Counted from the stretch's first letter, positions 17,741-26,376 are shown. The stretch: 64,000 nucleotides of DNA from JAXGZG01 sp040771825 (GCA_040771825.1 JAXGZG010000003.1:124001-188000), one strand, 5' to 3'. Notes: generated by a model from the sequence alone, not told the origin. Made by a program: numbers and translations.

Positions 17741-18849
17741 TGCTCCGGAGGCCCGCCCCGGTCGTCTCTGCCGCCGCCTACACGCACTCCTCCAGTGCCA
17801 AACCAGCCCAGAATCTTGGCTTTCATCTCATCCCAGCTGCCGGTGGCGATCCACAGATAGACGAAAGCGCCGGCCACGGCCAACCCCAGCACCCATCCGA
17901 TGGCTTTTCCGGTTCCTCTACCTGCCCCTCCAGGGCCGCTAGTCGCTCCCAAAAGCCCGGGAACCGCCGAAGCTACCAGTCCCACTCCCCTCTCAGCCGC
18001 TTCCCTGCTGGTCTTCTCGGTACCCAACTCCAGAAGGAGGGCACGGTCGTACAGATCCTGATTGAAGTCTGCTTTGCCAAGGAAGATGCCCTTGATCAGC
18101 CCCGAGGTCTTGCTGTTCACCGCGTCTCTCAAGCGTCTTGCAAAATCAAGGTTGGCGTTCATCTTAGGGTTAGTTCTGCCGATTACGATCATGCACTTGG
18201 CGGCTTCTGCGTTGCCGACATCCTTTAGGTAGGGTTCGGCGGGGCCCGCATCCCGGTGCACATCGAACAAAGCCAAGGGTTTCTGTTTGAGAAGTTGGGT
18301 GGCGGTTCTCCTTGAACGGTCATAGGCGCCGGCGTCGTGGGGATCGTGGAGAGTTTTGTCGTGGACGGCCTTCACACCGGATTTCTCCAAGCTATTGGCC
18401 ATGGCCGAGCCGACTTTGATAATCCCGCCTCCGCCCGGGCGAGAATCTCTGCCGTCGGTCGGCACATAGGACTCGTCTGAATGAGTGTGATAAATGGCTA
18501 CGGTCCCGCTTTGGGGAGCCGCGCTCAGAATAGGCAACACCGGCAGGGCTTCCATTTTCCCCGTCAGTTTGGCGCTTGCCACATCTCCTTCTATCCGGTC
18601 AATGGTATAGCGGTTGTCATTCTCGTCAATGTACTCATCACCGATTGAAAGCATGTGGCCTGTGGTGAACAAGGTGCGTGACGACTCGTCCACCACCGTA
18701 AAGTAACCGTCTGTCCTTTCATAGTAAGGCGAATCGTTGGGAGCCGAAGCCTCCCTTGCGTTATTTGACCAGTACACATACGATAAGAACCCCAAAGCCA
18801 CCGCTACCACCAAAAGACCCAGAACCCGTCTATTGCTCCTCATGGTCAT
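17737..18849 (-). CDS. spoIIP: Stage II sporulation protein P, peptidoglycan hydrolase
   Basis: The protein has 370 residues. After an N-terminal membrane anchor (LGLLVVAVALGFLSYVYW) the extracytoplasmic domain contains VAIYHTHSDESYVP, the metal-binding His motif, then LALFDVHRDAG and a late LLLELGTEK segment. SpoIIP is the amidase/endopeptidase of the DMP complex that thins septal peptidoglycan during engulfment; SpoIIM, its partner, is at 50611-51204. Unusually, a second hydrophobic helix (AIGWVLGLAVAGAFVYLWIA) lies near the C-terminus, so both ends may be membrane-anchored. The gene overlaps DUF1614 by 20 nt and YIEGIA by 4 nt. Confidence 0.93.
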   Translation of the reverse strand: MTMRSNRRVLGLLVVAVALGFLSYVYWSNNAREASAPNDSPYYERTDGYFTVVDESSRTLFTTGHMLSIGDEYIDENDNRYTIDRIEGDVASAKLTGKMEALPVLPILSAAPQSGTVAIYHTHSDESYVPTDGRDSRPGGGGIIKVGSAMANSLEKSGVKAVHDKTLHDPHDAGAYDRSRRTATQLLKQKPLALFDVHRDAGPAEPYLKDVGNAEAAKCMIVIGRTNPKMNANLDFARRLRDAVNSKTSGLIKGIFLGKADFNQDLYDRALLLELGTEKTSREAAERGVGLVASAVPGLLGATSGPGGAGRGTGKAIGWVLGLAVAGAFVYLWIATGSWDEMKAKILGWFGTGGVRVGGGRDDRGGPPEH

Positions 18850-19483
18850 GGCGTTCCGTCTCCCCTTTCGGAGGCTTCACTACGTGCTCTCTAGCCTCGC
18901 CAACCAGTTCCATTAACCCCACAGCCAGCACTCCCGCAATCACAGTGGCATCGAACGTGCCTGCGCCCCCAAAGGAAACCGAACCGGGAGTTCTTGTGAT
19001 GGCCAACTCAGCCCAGTGAATGATGTCAGAGATAAGGATGCCTCCAACGCCCCCGACAAAAGCAGCCCTTCGAGACCGGCCGCTAAGGGCCGCGATAATG
19101 CCCGCGGCGATTCCAAACATGATCATGGGGCTAAGGCGCATGAACTGCTCTTCGGGATTCATGACCTTGGTTAATCCCCACACCACTAGACCGGTGACCA
19201 CGGCTGAGACAATGCTCCTGGATTTCTCTTGGGCTTCATCGGCAGTGGCCACAAGCCATATGGCCACAAGGAGGGGCACCAATGCGCCTCCTACGTTCAC
19301 CCTGATGGGAATTGCGCCTCTAGAGATATTGATATCCAAGAAGGTCCCTGCGGCCATGGCTAGCACTATGACTAGAGCCGCTCTGTCAGATAGGCGCATC
19401 CGGTCAAGCACCCGGTGTAGAACGCCGAAGAACACCAGGATAGCCACGAGGATCAGGACTATAGTTCCCACTGGCAAACCCAC
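18830..19483 (-). CDS. DUF1614 integral membrane protein
   Basis: The protein has 217 residues from a GTG 7 nt after AGGGGGGAT. It is nearly all membrane, with about six helices. The conserved block AAGTFLDINISRGAIPIRVNVGG and the GGVGGILISDIIHW and GGAGTFDATVIAG blocks match DUF1614. A charged tail (KPPKGETERHDHEEQ) ends the protein. The family's function is unknown; it is commonly found just upstream of spoIIP in spore formers, as here. Its SD is the 3' arm of a perfect inverted repeat (see separate entry), which could control its translation. Confidence 0.85.
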   Translation of the reverse strand: MGLPVGTIVLILVAILVFFGVLHRVLDRMRLSDRAALVIVLAMAAGTFLDINISRGAIPIRVNVGGALVPLLVAIWLVATADEAQEKSRSIVSAVVTGLVVWGLTKVMNPEEQFMRLSPMIMFGIAAGIIAALSGRSRRAAFVGGVGGILISDIIHWAELAITRTPGSVSFGGAGTFDATVIAGVLAVGLMELVGEAREHVVKPPKGETERHDHEEQ

Positions 19484-19488
19484 AAATA

Positions 19489-19529
19489 ATCCCCCCTAAG
19501 TGTCAAAGTCTAGGTTTTCCAGGGGGGAT
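19489..19529 (-). promoter_or_regulatory. Inverted repeat covering the SD of the DUF1614 gene
   Basis: On the minus strand ATCCCCCCT (19521-19529) is followed after 23 nt by its perfect complement AGGGGGGAT (19489-19497), which is the SD of the gene starting at 19483. A transcript starting upstream of 19529 could fold so that the SD is base-paired. The same arrangement, also with a 23-nt loop, occurs before the enhancer-binding protein gene at 62656. Function is inferred only from geometry. Confidence 0.45.
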
Positions 19530-19622
19530 GCGTGTCTATTCTATGGAAACAATCGGGTCGGGGAGGTGTGGGAGGAACAGAGAGGGGACACGGACACAGC
19601 ACATCATCCCATGGGGCTGCGC

Positions 19623-20345
19623 TTACAGCACTTTGCTGAGAAATGCCCTGGTACGCTCATGTTTTGGATTTCTGAAAAACTCCTTTGGGGAGCCCTCTTC
19701 GACAAAAACCCCATCATCCATGAACAACACCCTGTCAGCCACCTCACGCGCAAAGCCCATTTCGTGGCTGACTACTACCATGGTCATACCATCTAGAGCC
19801 AGCTGCCGCATGACGGACAGGACTTCACCGATCATCTCAGGGTCCAGTGCGGACGTTGGTTCATCGAACAGCATCAGCTTCGGATGCATCGCTAGAGTCC
19901 GTGCGATAGCTACTCGCTGCTTCTGCCCTCCGGACAGTTGATCCGGATACTGGTCGCGCTTGTCCGCCAGCCCCACCTTTCGTAGAAGATCAAGCGCCTC
20001 TTCTGTAGCGGCTTCAGCGTCAACCTTGAGCACCTTTCGCGGTGCCAGAACAAGGTTCTGCAACACCGTCAGATGAGGGAAAAGGTTGAACTGCTGAAAC
20101 ACCATGCCGACGGATTCTCTTACCGCGTTGATGTTGGTCCCATGTGCAGTCAGATCAACGCTATCGATGAGTACGCTTCCAGAAGTAGGATGCTCCAGGA
20201 GGTTAAGACACCTGAGAAAAGTACTCTTCCCGGAACCGCTGGGTCCAATGATGACAACGACCTCGCCCTTCTTGACCTCAAGGTCCACGCCCTTCAACAC
20301 CCGGAGGCTTCCGAAGTCCTTTTTGAGATTCTTAACTGTGACCAC
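19623..20345 (-). CDS. Polar amino acid ABC transporter, ATP-binding protein
   Basis: The protein has 240 residues from the GTG at 20345, 7 nt after GGAGAGGGGG. Walker A GPSGSGKST, the Q-loop, signature LSGGQKQRVAIARTLA, Walker B LMLFDEPTSALDP and the H-loop VVVSHEMGFA are intact. It belongs to the GlnQ/ArtP group that powers uptake of polar or basic amino acids. It overlaps the permease gene by 14 nt, and the binding protein lies further upstream. The substrate is not fixed by this subunit; the ARG-box-like site upstream of the operon hints at arginine. Confidence 0.95.
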   Translation of the reverse strand: MVTVKNLKKDFGSLRVLKGVDLEVKKGEVVVIIGPSGSGKSTFLRCLNLLEHPTSGSVLIDSVDLTAHGTNINAVRESVGMVFQQFNLFPHLTVLQNLVLAPRKVLKVDAEAATEEALDLLRKVGLADKRDQYPDQLSGGQKQRVAIARTLAMHPKLMLFDEPTSALDPEMIGEVLSVMRQLALDGMTMVVVSHEMGFAREVADRVLFMDDGVFVEEGSPKEFFRNPKHERTRAFLSKVL

Positions 20346-20994
20346 GTTTAAGCCCCCTCTCCATTCGCCCAACAAGCCGGGAGAACGTCAGCGTCATCAC
20401 CAAATACATCATGGCGATGGTAAAGTAAGCTTCGAAAGGCCGGAAGCTGCGTCCCGCCATCATGTTGGCCCTCATCATCAGGTCTTCCAGGCCAATAACC
20501 GACACCAGACACGACTCCTTGAGAAGAGCGATAAACTCATTTCCAAGAGGCGGAATTGCTATGCGAAACGCTTGGGGCAGTACCACATACCGTAGTCCCT
20601 GAGTGTAGGTCATGCCCAAGGACCGGGCTGCCTCCATCTGTCCTCTGTCAACTGACTCGATTGTGCTGCGCCAAATCTCCGCGACGTATGCCGCGCAGTT
20701 TAGCGTAAGCGCTACCATGGCATCAACAGACCCAACAGGCTTGTACTTCAGAATCTGAGGAAGGCCAAAGTGGATAAGGTAGACTTGCGCTAGAAGCGGC
20801 GTCCCTCTGATGAAGTCGACGTACCATACGCAGGGAAGACGCAGAGCCGGATTCTTGTGAATCCGGCCCAGCGCTATGAGCAACCCTAGAACAGAACCAA
20901 ACACAAACGCTGACAACGTAAACTTTAAGGTGACCCCAATCCCCATGAGAAGAAAGGGAAGATACCGTCGCACAACCTCGACGTTGTAGGTCAA
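20332..20994 (-). CDS. Polar amino acid ABC transporter, permease (HisM/GlnP-type)
   Basis: The protein has 220 residues from a TTG behind GGAGGGG. It shows the His/Glu/Gln/Arg permease pattern: LLMGIGVTLKFTLSAF at the N-terminus, YVDFIRGTPLLAQ, and the EAA loop EAARSLGMTYTQGLRYVVLP for docking with the ATPase. Five or so membrane helices are visible. A single permease gene is present, so it probably forms a homodimer. It lies between the binding-protein and ATPase genes in the usual order. Confidence 0.95.
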   Translation of the reverse strand: MTYNVEVVRRYLPFLLMGIGVTLKFTLSAFVFGSVLGLLIALGRIHKNPALRLPCVWYVDFIRGTPLLAQVYLIHFGLPQILKYKPVGSVDAMVALTLNCAAYVAEIWRSTIESVDRGQMEAARSLGMTYTQGLRYVVLPQAFRIAIPPLGNEFIALLKESCLVSVIGLEDLMMRANMMAGRSFRPFEAYFTIAMMYLVMTLTFSRLVGRMERGLKRGHS

Positions 20995-21069
20995 ATCGAC
21001 CCCTCCTTCTCTCTCCTAACCGAATTTGCCCTGCTTGCAGATACTCCATTTCTATCTCTGAATCTAGAG

Positions 21070-21879
21070 CTATTTATCGCCAAAGTACTTATCGTACAGT
21101 TGGTCGTAAGTGCCGTCGGCCTTTATCTTGGCAAGTCCTTTGTTGACTAGTTCATGAGTGTCCTTATCGGCTTTTCGCATGGCAATTCCGTAGTACTCAA
21201 CCGTAAAGGCAGGTTCGGGAACGATAATACTGCTTTCCGGGTTATTCTTCAGATACTCCTGGATAACCGGAAGATCTGACACTACGGCATCCACGCCACC
21301 CGCCATAAGCTCGGTGAACACATCGGCGGCGTTCGGAAGACGTTTGATGGTTACGCCTTTCTTGCCACCATCCTTAAGCGTCTGATCCAACTTCTGTACG
21401 GCAAAATCAGCAGTGGTGTTAATCTGAACTGCCACGGTCTTCCCGGCAAGATCTGTCACGGTCTCTACGGGAGATCCGTCCTTCACAGCCCATGCCTGCC
21501 CTGACGTGAAGTAGGGATCCGAGAAAGCGACTTCAAGCAGTCTTTCATCGGTAACGGTCATGCCAGATACTATTAGGTCGCCTTCCTTGTTCTGAAGCGC
21601 CGGGATAAGGCTGTTCCAGTCGATGTTCTTGTACTCAACGTCAAAGCCGGCTGCCGCGCCAATCGCAGCAATTAGCTCGACGTCAAACCCCGTTGGCTTT
21701 CCGGTCTTTTCGTCGACGAACTCAAAAGGAGCGAAAGTTGCCTCGCCAACCGCGATAAGCTTGGGCTTTGCATCGGAGCCCTGCGGATCAGGCTTCTTGG
21801 CCTCCTGAGCGCAAGCGACAAGGCTGAGCGACAACACTAGTACACAAATCAGTGCGACAAACCCCATGGTTTTCTTCAC
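21070..21879 (-). CDS. Amino acid ABC transporter substrate-binding lipoprotein
   Basis: The protein has 269 residues from the GTG at 21879, which follows GAGGTGG; the frame extends to 21924 without support. The signal peptide ends in a lipobox with Cys23 (SLSLVAC), so the mature protein is tethered to the outer face of the membrane. The SBP_bac_3 fold is shown by VGEATFAPFEF, GFDVELIAAIGAAAGF, LIVSGMTVTDERL and a late GIAMRKADKDTHELVNKGL. It captures a polar amino acid for the permease and ATPase encoded downstream. Exact ligand is unknown; basic amino acids are likely from the upstream site. Confidence 0.93.
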   Translation of the reverse strand: MKKTMGFVALICVLVLSLSLVACAQEAKKPDPQGSDAKPKLIAVGEATFAPFEFVDEKTGKPTGFDVELIAAIGAAAGFDVEYKNIDWNSLIPALQNKEGDLIVSGMTVTDERLLEVAFSDPYFTSGQAWAVKDGSPVETVTDLAGKTVAVQINTTADFAVQKLDQTLKDGGKKGVTIKRLPNAADVFTELMAGGVDAVVSDLPVIQEYLKNNPESSIIVPEPAFTVEYYGIAMRKADKDTHELVNKGLAKIKADGTYDQLYDKYFGDK

Positions 21880-21974
21880 TTCACGGCCACCTCTTTTATC
21901 TGTACTTGAGTTTGGCCCGAACATTGGAACTCGGCCAAACTATGTACAACAACTACACACATACATACACCTTA

Positions 21975-21990
21975 TTGCATAATCATGCAA
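21975..21990 (-). promoter_or_regulatory. ARG-box-like palindrome upstream of the amino acid importer
   Basis: The sequence TTGCATAATCATGCAA is a palindrome with a 4-nt centre and fits the ArgR/AhrC half-site pattern TGnATnnnnATnCA. It lies about 95 nt before the start of the binding-protein gene. ArgR boxes commonly control arginine transport and metabolism, so arginine-dependent repression is a reasonable guess. Only one clear box is seen; ArgR sites are often paired. Confidence 0.45.
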
Positions 21991-22065
21991 CCAAAGTTTC
22001 GCGAGACGAGCACAGGACATTAAGGAAAAGGTCCGCTAGCCGCAAGCGCCCATGCAAAGCACACA

Positions 22066-22095
22066 CAAAAGCGGGAAGCCTTTCGGCTTCCCGCT
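22066..22095 (-). terminator. Intrinsic terminator of ispH-rpsA
   Basis: On the minus strand AGCGGGAAGCC, a GAAA loop and GGCTTCCCGCT form an 11-bp perfect stem (22070-22095), followed by TTTTG. It begins about 25 nt after the ispH-rpsA stop codon and separates that operon from the amino acid importer downstream. Confidence 0.85.
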
Positions 22096-22120
22096 CGGTA
22101 TTCTGTTGAGGTGGGCGGAA

Positions 22121-24451
22121 CTACTCGGGCTTGCTCTCGCCGCTTGCCTCGATCTCTTCAGGTACCTCAACGGCCTCCTCAGGTGTCTCTACAGACTCTT
22201 CGGGTGTCTCGACGGACTCCTCGGGTACCTCGACGGGCTCCTCAGGTGTCTCGACGGACTCCTCGGGTACCTCGACGGGCTCCTCCGGTGTCTCGACGGT
22301 CTCTTCAGGTATCTCGACGGGCTCCTCGGGTACCTCAACGATCTCTTCAGCATCTTCATCTTCTACGGGCAACTCCGTGGAATCTGCCAAAGGCTCCACT
22401 TGGATCTCGGTCTGATCCGCCTGCCTGATTGAGAGGCTAATTCGCCGCTCATCGGCTCGTACCCGCAAAACCTTCACTCTGACCTTGTCGCCTGAGTTGA
22501 CTTCCTCTTCAGGCTTAGTGATGTGCCTGTCAGAGATCTCGGAGATGTGAACCAGGCCTTCTACCCCCGGCTCCAACTGCACAAACGCTCCGAAAGGAGC
22601 CGTACGAGTCACTTCACCGTCAAGTTCCATGCCCAGAGGGTACTTTTCCCCGACATTGTCCCAAGGATCTGGCAGTACCTGCTTGCGTCCAAGAGAAATC
22701 TTGCCTTTCTCTCTATCGACGCGTAGCACTTTAACGTCGATCTGGTCACCCTCGTGAACCACTTCAGACGGATGCCTAACTCTGCCCCAAGAAAGCTCAG
22801 AGATGTGGAGAAGGCCATCTACCCCGCCAAGATCTACGAACACGCCAAAATCAGTAATGCCCTTGACTAACCCTTGCCTGACTTGACCCTCGGCGATGGT
22901 CTCCCAAGTCTCTTTGCAGAGTGCTTCGTGCTCTTCCTCAAGCACGACCCTCTGGGACAACACCACGCGGTTCTTGCCGCGGTCTAGTTCCAGAACTCTC
23001 AGGCGAAGGTTTCGCCCAACGTACCTGGAAAGATCATTCACGTAGCCCCGTTGAACCTGAGAAGCGGGGACGAAACCCCTTAGCCCCACATCCACCACGA
23101 GGCCGCCTTTGACTTCCTGAGAAACAGGCGCCTCAATGACTTTGCCTTCACTGAAAACTTCCTGAAGTTTCTGCCATGCGCCTTCTTCGTCTGCTTTGCG
23201 CTTGGAAAGTCGTAGGCCGCCCTCGCCTGAGTCGGAGCTCTGAACGTAGACCATGATCTCATCGCCAGGAGTAAGAGGTTCTGACGAAAACGCACCCTTG
23301 CGGTCTAGTTCTGACGCCGGGATAAGACCCTCGGATTTTGCCCCTACATCCACCAGAGCACCGTTGTCGTCAACCGAGACTACCCGGCCCTTTACGATTT
23401 GGCCTTCCTGCAAAGACTTGAAGGACTCGTCGTACAGTTCCTGGACAATCTCAGCCGCGCTCTTGCCAGGGGATTCCAATTCCACCTCGGTTTCATTTGG
23501 CTCCGTGGGCGAAACGCTCACCTCTTGGGGCGTGACCTCTTGGGGCGTAACCTCTTCACACTTGGCTTCTTCGCACTTGGCCTCTTCAAGCTCTTTCTCC
23601 AAGTTGGACTTTTCTAGTTCCTCCACTCTGCCTACAACCTCCTTTATAACCCGATCGGGAGTAGATGCTCCTGCTGCAATCCCGACCCTGCTCTTACCCA
23701 CTAACCAGCCGGCTTGGACGTCACCGGCGGATTCAACCAGGTATGCCTCCTTGCCACTATCCTTAGCAATCTCAAGAAGCTGCCTGGTGTTGGCGCTTGT
23801 CCTTCCCCCGACCACTAGAACTACCTGGCATGTTTCTGCCAGTTCCATTGTGGCGCTCTGTCGTTCGTGGGTCGCAGTGCAGATAGTATTCGAGGACTGA
23901 ACCGAAATACCTGCTTTCTCTAGCGCTTCCACAATCATTTCCACTTCCTGTAGCCTGGATGTGGTCTGAGCAAGGACCGCTGCCGAACCTTCATGTAACT
24001 GAGCCAAGACCTTCTGCAGATCGTCCAATGACTTCACACAGACTCCAATTTCGCCCGCGTGGGACAGTATTGCCTTAGTCTCCGGATGATTCTTGTCGCC
24101 AACCAATACCACGGGGATTCCTTCACCGGAATACTCCGCCGCCTTCTTCTGCGCCCTGCTCACGAAAGGACAAGTGGCATCCACTACCCTCACGCCGGGA
24201 TTGATCTTGGCGAGATCCTGGCGCACGGTGCCATGGCTTCTCAGAACTAGAGTCCCTTGGGACACTTCTTCAGGAGAAGCCGCCGGTGTAGCGCCCCGCA
24301 AGGCCAATCCCCTAACCACTTCAGGGTTGTGGATTATGGGACCCAGCGTGAACACAGGGTGCGGACCCTCAAGAAGAGCTTTCTCCACCAGGTCTATGGC
24401 TCTCTGAACCCCAATACAATATCCTGTGCACCGGGCAAGGACGATTTCCAT
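22121..24451 (-). CDS. ispH-rpsA: Fused IspH (HMBPP reductase) - ribosomal protein S1
   Basis: The protein has 776 residues. Residues 1-280 are IspH, the [4Fe-4S] reductase making IPP and DMAPP in the MEP pathway, with cluster cysteines Cys12 (GYCIGV), Cys94 (ATCPFV) and Cys191 (TICTAT). A linker with short duplications (EAKCEEAKCEE) leads to four S1 RNA-binding domains at about 348-417, 433-502, 519-588 and 605-676. Residues 705-767 are nine tandem acidic heptads of the form VExPEEx, encoded by a 21-bp repeat. The fusion is known in Clostridia; the heptad tail is unusual. plsC and cmk lie directly upstream, with stop and start codons abutting. Confidence 0.95.
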   Translation of the reverse strand: MEIVLARCTGYCIGVQRAIDLVEKALLEGPHPVFTLGPIIHNPEVVRGLALRGATPAASPEEVSQGTLVLRSHGTVRQDLAKINPGVRVVDATCPFVSRAQKKAAEYSGEGIPVVLVGDKNHPETKAILSHAGEIGVCVKSLDDLQKVLAQLHEGSAAVLAQTTSRLQEVEMIVEALEKAGISVQSSNTICTATHERQSATMELAETCQVVLVVGGRTSANTRQLLEIAKDSGKEAYLVESAGDVQAGWLVGKSRVGIAAGASTPDRVIKEVVGRVEELEKSNLEKELEEAKCEEAKCEEVTPQEVTPQEVSVSPTEPNETEVELESPGKSAAEIVQELYDESFKSLQEGQIVKGRVVSVDDNGALVDVGAKSEGLIPASELDRKGAFSSEPLTPGDEIMVYVQSSDSGEGGLRLSKRKADEEGAWQKLQEVFSEGKVIEAPVSQEVKGGLVVDVGLRGFVPASQVQRGYVNDLSRYVGRNLRLRVLELDRGKNRVVLSQRVVLEEEHEALCKETWETIAEGQVRQGLVKGITDFGVFVDLGGVDGLLHISELSWGRVRHPSEVVHEGDQIDVKVLRVDREKGKISLGRKQVLPDPWDNVGEKYPLGMELDGEVTRTAPFGAFVQLEPGVEGLVHISEISDRHITKPEEEVNSGDKVRVKVLRVRADERRISLSIRQADQTEIQVEPLADSTELPVEDEDAEEIVEVPEEPVEIPEETVETPEEPVEVPEESVETPEEPVEVPEESVETPEESVETPEEAVEVPEEIEASGESKPE
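22151..22339 (-). repeat. 21-bp tandem repeat encoding nine VExPEEx heptads
   Basis: Nine in-frame 21-bp units within the 3' end of ispH-rpsA encode VEVPEEP, VEIPEET, VETPEEP, VEVPEES, VETPEEP, VEVPEES, VETPEES, VETPEEA and VEVPEEI. The DNA copies (gtctcgacggactcctcgggt-like on the plus strand) are nearly identical, so copy number could change by slippage without breaking the frame. Confidence 0.9.
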
Positions 24452-25054
24452 TCAGGCTGCCCCCTCCGACCAGGGGCCATGGTAAAGACCGCTTATGGAT
24501 TGAGCGATCTGCTTTGACCCTTCATCAATATCTGTGGTAAGCCGTCCCGTATTAGGGGCCAAGTTCATGGGTTTTCCCACGGCCACCAAAAGGGGTCGGC
24601 GAAACTTGAACTTCCCTCTTATGGCTACGGGGACCACCGGCACGTTGGCCTTGATGGCGAAAAGGGCCGCGCCGCCATGCATCTCCCCAAGCGTTCCTGC
24701 TTCCCCTTTATTCCTAGTACCTTCTGGGAAGATCCCCAGGACCTCGCCTGCTCTAACCCTGGATAGTGCCTCCCTGACAGCCCCCACGTCGACTTTTGCC
24801 CTGTCTACCGGAAATGCGTGAATTTTCCTCAGGAGCCACCCGAACATGGGGTACTGAAACAGCTCTTTTTTGGCCATGAAGTGGACATCCCGGGGGCACA
24901 GCATGGCCAGCAACACGGGGTCCCACCATGAAGTGTGGTTGGAGCAAAGAACAAAAGACCCGTCCTTTGGGAAATGGGACGTTCCATGAACCTTAAGGTT
25001 GAAAAAGACCCTTACGATAGCAGCGAAAATGAACCTCACGAACCTGTAAAGCAA
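24452..25054 (-). CDS. plsC: 1-acyl-sn-glycerol-3-phosphate acyltransferase
   Basis: The protein has 200 residues from a TTG that overlaps the cmk 3' end by 19 nt. It shows the acyltransferase motifs NHTSWWDP (catalytic HxxxxD) and FPEGTRNK, with an N-terminal hydrophobic helix (FVRFIFAAIVRVFF) placing it at the membrane. It makes phosphatidic acid from lysophosphatidate, the step after PlsY. The cmk-plsC-ispH-rpsA order is common in Bacillota. No unusual features. Confidence 0.94.
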   Translation of the reverse strand: MLYRFVRFIFAAIVRVFFNLKVHGTSHFPKDGSFVLCSNHTSWWDPVLLAMLCPRDVHFMAKKELFQYPMFGWLLRKIHAFPVDRAKVDVGAVREALSRVRAGEVLGIFPEGTRNKGEAGTLGEMHGGAALFAIKANVPVVPVAIRGKFKFRRPLLVAVGKPMNLAPNTGRLTTDIDEGSKQIAQSISGLYHGPWSEGAA

Positions 25055-25740
25055 GCCGCCTTCGCCTCACAAAGTGCCACTATCTCGGCACATACCTCAT
25101 CTACAGTCTTTTGTGTCGTATCTATTAGGTGGGCACCCTCCACTCGGACCAGTTTTCCCCACTCCCTCTCCAGGTCCTTCTGGTCGCGTTGCTCCATCTC
25201 TCTCAGGACTTCTTCCCATTGAAGGCTAATTCCTCTTTCCTGGAGCTCTCGCCAGCGACGCCTTGCCCGTTCCGGAAGGTCTGCAGTAAGAAACACCTTA
25301 ACCTCGGCGTCGGGCACAACCACGCTAGCAATGTCGCGCCCTTCCATGACGACGCCACCCTCCAGGGCTATCTTGCGTTGGGCATCCACAAGAACCTCAC
25401 GCACAGGCCGCATCATGGCCAGCACCTTAACTGCCTTGTCGGTTCCCGGTTCCTTAAGCCTTTCCGTAACCTCGACACCGTCAACCCACGCCCTAAATAA
25501 GCCGTTATCCTCCCTGACCCGGAGTTCCACCGCCTTGGCCATATCGCCAAGAGCCTTGGGATCATCCATGGAAATGCCCCTATCCATGGCCGTAATGGCT
25601 AACGCCCTGTACATGGCCCCAGTATTTAGGTAGAGATAACCCAACTCCCGGGCCACTCTGCTAGCCACCGTGCTCTTGCCTGCTCCTGCGGGTCCGTCTA
25701 TGGCGACCCTAAGCCTTCTCGCCCTTGATGTGCTATTCAT
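25036..25740 (-). CDS. cmk: Cytidylate kinase
   Basis: The protein has 234 residues. The P-loop GPAGAGKST lies at residues 15-23, followed by YLNTGAMYRALA and the CMP-binding region; EGRDIASVV and a Lid-region TADLPERARRRW are present. The enzyme phosphorylates CMP and dCMP for RNA, DNA and lipid synthesis. It is the first recognised gene of the cmk-plsC-ispH-rpsA run, with a 41-nt gap to the unknown gene upstream. Length is normal. Confidence 0.96.
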   Translation of the reverse strand: MNSTSRARRLRVAIDGPAGAGKSTVASRVARELGYLYLNTGAMYRALAITAMDRGISMDDPKALGDMAKAVELRVREDNGLFRAWVDGVEVTERLKEPGTDKAVKVLAMMRPVREVLVDAQRKIALEGGVVMEGRDIASVVVPDAEVKVFLTADLPERARRRWRELQERGISLQWEEVLREMEQRDQKDLEREWGKLVRVEGAHLIDTTQKTVDEVCAEIVALCEAKAACFTGS

Positions 25741-25781
25741 CGTACCCCATTATTTCGCGATAAAGAGAGAGATTCCCTCCG

Positions 25782-26270
25782 TCACCCAATCCTAATGCGC
25801 CCGATTAGGAGGATGCCTCGCCCTTTGGCCCAAGTGCCCACTGTGGGAAACGAGATTTTCTCGCTCACAGCCGAAACCAGAACGTTCCCCTCTCCCTTTT
25901 CCCAGAAGACTTCGATAAGGTCGCCTTGTCTGCAGGAGACCGCCCCATCGTCTTGTGTGATCTGTTTGATGGCCCGACCGTTAACCAAAGCCCAGACTTC
26001 GCCCTTGGGCTTTGTAAGCAGCCTGAGGAAAACCATGCCTTGGGCATCCCGGCTGTCTTGGTCTTCCCAGATACTACCAGACTCAAGCCATGGTGTAACG
26101 GGCTCTCGGAGTCCTGCCATGACTCGGGCAAGAGGTTCGCCTTCTAGTCGTATTGACTCATTGAGAAGCCTTCTCACTTCATCGAACCGCAGAAGCCCTT
26201 GGACGATGGCAACGAAACACAGAAGCGAGGCCACAAAACGCACCAGTTTTCCCCCGAAGCCTTGTTCCAC
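25782..26270 (-). CDS. Conserved-looking hypothetical protein with N-terminal membrane anchor
   Basis: The protein has 162 residues from the GTG at 26270, placed by AGGAGGAG 5 nt upstream; the frame is open to 26444 but that part crosses the divergent pxpA start. It has one N-terminal hydrophobic helix (VRFVASLLCFVAIVQGLL) and then a soluble domain with MVFLRLLTKPKGEVWALVNG and GDLIEVFWEKGEG, which looks like a small beta-barrel exposed outside the membrane. I do not recognise the family. It is probably co-transcribed with cmk. Confidence 0.6.
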   Translation of the reverse strand: MEQGFGGKLVRFVASLLCFVAIVQGLLRFDEVRRLLNESIRLEGEPLARVMAGLREPVTPWLESGSIWEDQDSRDAQGMVFLRLLTKPKGEVWALVNGRAIKQITQDDGAVSCRQGDLIEVFWEKGEGNVLVSAVSEKISFPTVGTWAKGRGILLIGRIRIG

Positions 26271-26310
26271 CTGCTCTCCTCCTAATGGGGATGTTTCCCG
26301 AGACCAAACA

Positions 26311-26327
26311 TTCCTATAATGTATAAT
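26311..26327. promoter_or_regulatory. AT-rich candidate promoter in divergent pxpA intergenic region
   Basis: Two TATAAT hexamers occur at 26315-26320 and 26322-26327, about 50-60 nt before the pxpA start and facing it. The complement also gives TATACAT facing the minus-strand gene. No good -35 box is visible for either direction, so this is only a candidate. Confidence 0.3.
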
Positions 26328-26376
26328 TTCTCTTGAGAAGACATTCCAGCCAGAAGACACTGGGAGGTGTCCCGTT

